From Marinibaculum pumilum (lineage in GTDB: Bacteria; Pseudomonadota; Alphaproteobacteria; Ferrovibrionales; Ferrovibrionaceae), in the NCBI RefSeq assembly GCF_042646425.1, contig NZ_JBHRTR010000026.1:41586-105585 (forward strand): a DNA stretch of 64,000 nt. Direction: 5' to 3'. Every line of letters begins with the position of its first letter. The first letter of the stretch is position 1. The notes under the pieces were generated by a model, which had not been told where the DNA came from, did not search any database, and saw only the letters and a list, made by a program, of their open reading frames with translations. Positions 61,718-64,000 of this stretch are shown here, in pieces. Made by a program: the position numbers and the translations under genes.

Positions 61718-63879
61718 ACGACGCGAAAGCATTCCGCGGCCTGCCGCCGCCGCCGCGGGCGCTGCGCCGGCCGCAGCGGCACGAAGCCCATGGCACCGCC
61801 TGGGAGGATCCCTATCACTGGCTGCGCGACGACAACTGGCAGGCGGTGATGCGCGACCCGACGCAGCTTGACGCGGGCATCCGCGGCCATCTGGAGGCGG
61901 AGAACGCCTATACCAGTGCCGCCCTGGCGGACACGGCCGGCCTGCAGGAGACGATCTTCGCCGAGATCCGCGGCCGCATCCGGGAGGACGAGGCCGGCGT
62001 GCCGGTGCCGGAGGACGGCTTCGCCTATTACAGCCGCTTCCGCACCGGCGGGCAGCATCCGCTGTTCTGCCGCCTGCCGCTGGCGGCGGTGGCGGAATGG
62101 ACACCGGCCGGTCCGCCGCCGCCGTCGGAGCAGCTCCTGCTGGACGGCGATGCCCTGGCAGAGGGCCATGCCTATTGCGACATCGGCGGCGGCGAGCCCA
62201 GCAGCGACCATCGCCTGTTCGCCTATGCGCTGGACCTGAAGGGCTCCGAATTCTTCGCCATCCGGGTCCGCGACCTGGCGACCGGCGCCGACCTGCCGGA
62301 CGTCCTGGAGGACAGCAACGGCTCCTTCGTATGGGCGGAGAACGGGCAGACGCTGTTCTACACCGTGCTGGACGAGAATCACCGCCCCTACGGCGTGAAG
62401 CGGCACCGCCTGGGCGACGACCCGGCCGGCGACCCGCTGGTCTATCGGGAGGCCGATCCCGGCTTCTTCGTCGGCGTCGGCAAGACCGCCAGCCGCCGCT
62501 GGCTGGTGATCTCCGCCCACGACCATACCACCGCGGAGCTGCGGATCTGCCCGGCCGACCGGCCGGACGCGGACTGGCGGCTGGTCGCGCCGCGCGAACG
62601 CGACGTGGAATACGACCTGGAGGATCTGGGCCCGCAGGACGGCGAGCGGAACGGCGGCGACCGGTTCGTGATCCGCACCAATGCCGACGGGGCGGAGGAC
62701 TTCAAGCTGGTCACCGCGCCGGTGGACGATCCGGGCCGCGCCAACTGGTCCGACCTGGTGCCGCACCAGCCGGGCCGGCTGATCGTCGGCCTGCGGGTGA
62801 CCGCGCGCCACCTGGCCTGGCTGCAGCGGGTCGACGCCCTGCCGCAGATCGTGGTGCGGGACCAGCTCGATGGCAGCCAGCACCAGATCGCGATGGCGGA
62901 GGAGGTGTACAGCCTGGGGCTTGGCGCCGACATGCCGTTCGACGGCAGTCTGCTGCGCTACACCTATTCCTCGCCGACGACGCCCGACCAGGTGATCGAC
63001 TATGACATGACCGCGCGTCGCGGCACCCTGCGCAAGACGCGGGAGGTGCCGTCCGGCCACGATCCGGCGGATTATGTCGCCCGCCGCCTGCTGGCACCGG
63101 CACCCGACGGAGAGACGGTGCCGGTCTCGGTGCTGCACCGGGCGGACCTGGTGCCCGGGCCGGAGACGCCCTGCCTGCTGTACGGCTATGGCTCCTATGG
63201 CATCACCATCCCTGCCGGCTTCGCGCCCGGCCGGCTGAGCCTGGTGGATCGCGGCTTCGTCTTTGCCATCGCTCATGTCCGCGGCGGCCAGGCGCGCGGC
63301 CGCCGCTGGTACCTGGACGGCAAGGGGCCGAAGAAGACCAACACCTTCACCGACACCATCGCCGCGGCCGAGCATATGGTCGCGGAGGGGCTGACCGGCG
63401 CCGGCCGGATCGCCGTGCAGGGCGGCTCCGCCGGCGGCATGCTGGTCGGTGCGGTGCTGAACATGCGGCCCGACCTGTTCGGCGCCGCAGTGGGGGAGGT
63501 GCCGTTCGTCGACGTGCTGAACACGATGCTCGACGACAGCCTGCCGCTGACCCCGCCGGAATGGCAGGAATGGGGCAACCCGATCGAGGATGCGGCCGCC
63601 TTCGCCACCATCCGCGACTATGCGCCCTACGAGAACCTGGCCGACCGGCCTTATCCGCCGGTCCTGGCAACCGCCGGCCTGACCGATCCCCGTGTCACCT
63701 ACTGGGAGCCGGCGAAATGGATCGCGCGGCTGCGCGAGGTGGCGCCCGACGCCGGCCCCTACCTGCTGAAGACCTACATGGAGGCCGGCCATGCCGGCGC
63801 CGCCGGCCGCTGGGACCGGCTGAAGGAGACCGCCCTGGTCTACGCCTTCATCGTGAAGGTGCTGGGCAGGGAGAAGTAG
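61714..63879 (+). CDS. ptrB: Oligopeptidase B (S9A serine peptidase)
   Basis: A 721-residue prolyl-oligopeptidase-family enzyme: an N-terminal beta-propeller (WEDPYHWLRDDNW near residue 30) and a C-terminal alpha/beta-hydrolase. The triad is Ser in QGGSAGGMLVG near residue 571, Asp in AGLTDPRVTYWEPAKW near residue 655 and His in EAGHAGAAGR near residue 691. The DPRVTYWEPAKW spelling identifies oligopeptidase B, which cuts short peptides after Arg or Lys, usually in the cytoplasm. Its ATG overlaps the preceding stop (ATGA). Length is normal for the family. Confidence 0.92.
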   Translation: MNDAKAFRGLPPPPRALRRPQRHEAHGTAWEDPYHWLRDDNWQAVMRDPTQLDAGIRGHLEAENAYTSAALADTAGLQETIFAEIRGRIREDEAGVPVPEDGFAYYSRFRTGGQHPLFCRLPLAAVAEWTPAGPPPPSEQLLLDGDALAEGHAYCDIGGGEPSSDHRLFAYALDLKGSEFFAIRVRDLATGADLPDVLEDSNGSFVWAENGQTLFYTVLDENHRPYGVKRHRLGDDPAGDPLVYREADPGFFVGVGKTASRRWLVISAHDHTTAELRICPADRPDADWRLVAPRERDVEYDLEDLGPQDGERNGGDRFVIRTNADGAEDFKLVTAPVDDPGRANWSDLVPHQPGRLIVGLRVTARHLAWLQRVDALPQIVVRDQLDGSQHQIAMAEEVYSLGLGADMPFDGSLLRYTYSSPTTPDQVIDYDMTARRGTLRKTREVPSGHDPADYVARRLLAPAPDGETVPVSVLHRADLVPGPETPCLLYGYGSYGITIPAGFAPGRLSLVDRGFVFAIAHVRGGQARGRRWYLDGKGPKKTNTFTDTIAAAEHMVAEGLTGAGRIAVQGGSAGGMLVGAVLNMRPDLFGAAVGEVPFVDVLNTMLDDSLPLTPPEWQEWGNPIEDAAAFATIRDYAPYENLADRPYPPVLATAGLTDPRVTYWEPAKWIARLREVAPDAGPYLLKTYMEAGHAGAAGRWDRLKETALVYAFIVKVLGREK

Positions 63880-64000
63880 GGGCGGGGGGGTCGGAGGGGG
63901 CTCCACCATCTCCGTCGTCCTCGGGCTTATATGAGGCGGCTTGTGTCAAGGCGTTGCCGGTAGATTTGCAGCAGCTTTTTCTGTCGGGCGGGGCGCAGGT
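63880..64000. other. Intergenic tail at the window end
   Basis: No gene is seen. CCGTCGTCCTCGGGCTTATATGAGG at 63912-63936 resembles half of the two-hairpin element without its second arm. Confidence 0.4.

Overview
This 64 kb window is a stretch of GC-rich chromosome, most likely from an alphaproteobacterium. Rhodospirillales or a related order is a guess based on gene style: many TRAP and ABC uptake systems, TauD and HyuAB enzymes, short response regulators ending in FGPDRRRR, and a protocatechuate 4,5-cleavage cluster. I see no rRNA, tRNA, CRISPR array, transposase or prophage. Two runs of N (18351-18465 and 61043-61194) interrupt genes.

Layout. 0.06-1.6 kb: a methyltransferase and a SnoaL-like protein. 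1.7-12.7 kb: a MocR regulator diverging from a tightly coupled hyuA-hyuB-SIS unit, then a methylisocitrate-lyase-like protein, a 2,4-dienoyl-CoA-reductase-type flavoenzyme and a sugar-nucleotide-type epimerase. 12.7-16.2 kb: an unrecognised protein with a decayed nuclease-like domain, diverging from two tandem ferritin-like diiron proteins. 16.4-22.2 kb: a TRAP transporter (dctPQM) diverging from an isochorismatase-family amidohydrolase, a PuuE-like deacetylase and a TauD-type dioxygenase. 22.3-28.5 kb: a LysR regulator diverging from a Ugp-type ABC importer that ends with a HAD phosphatase. 28.5-40.8 kb: a Liv-type ABC importer (with a LivM-LivG fusion), a TetR, a thiolase-like enzyme, an acyl-CoA ligase, a double-headed TetR, another TetR and a crotonase; this looks like uptake and CoA-dependent breakdown of an organic acid. 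40.9-47.8 kb: the protocatechuate 4,5-cleavage (lig/gal) pathway. 47.9-49.4 kb: an RTX calcium-binding protein. 49.6-64 kb: adenine deaminase, an MFS carrier, an M24 hydrolase, an amidohydrolase with an isochorismatase-family enzyme, a TauD dioxygenase, an NTF2-FMO fusion, two response regulators (one degenerate), a 2-keto-4-pentenoate-hydratase-like enzyme, a hotdog thioesterase, a gapped unknown gene and oligopeptidase B.

How it fits together. Most genes serve scavenging of small organic and nitrogen compounds, each block with its own importer or regulator. The clearest pathway is lig/gal: every step after ring cleavage is intact (ligC, galB, ligK, ligU/galD, ligI), but the ring-cleaving dioxygenase is broken in both subunits. 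ligA carries an in-frame TAG. ligB has a one-base deletion and lacks about 70 residues around its catalytic histidine.

The non-coding part is also structured. I found palindromic operator candidates for the MocR, two TetR and two LysR regulators. Stem-loops sit next to the solute-binding-protein gene of three separate transporters. There are also two families of dispersed multi-hairpin elements: an 85 bp three-hairpin form in two copies and a 95-101 bp two-hairpin form in three copies.
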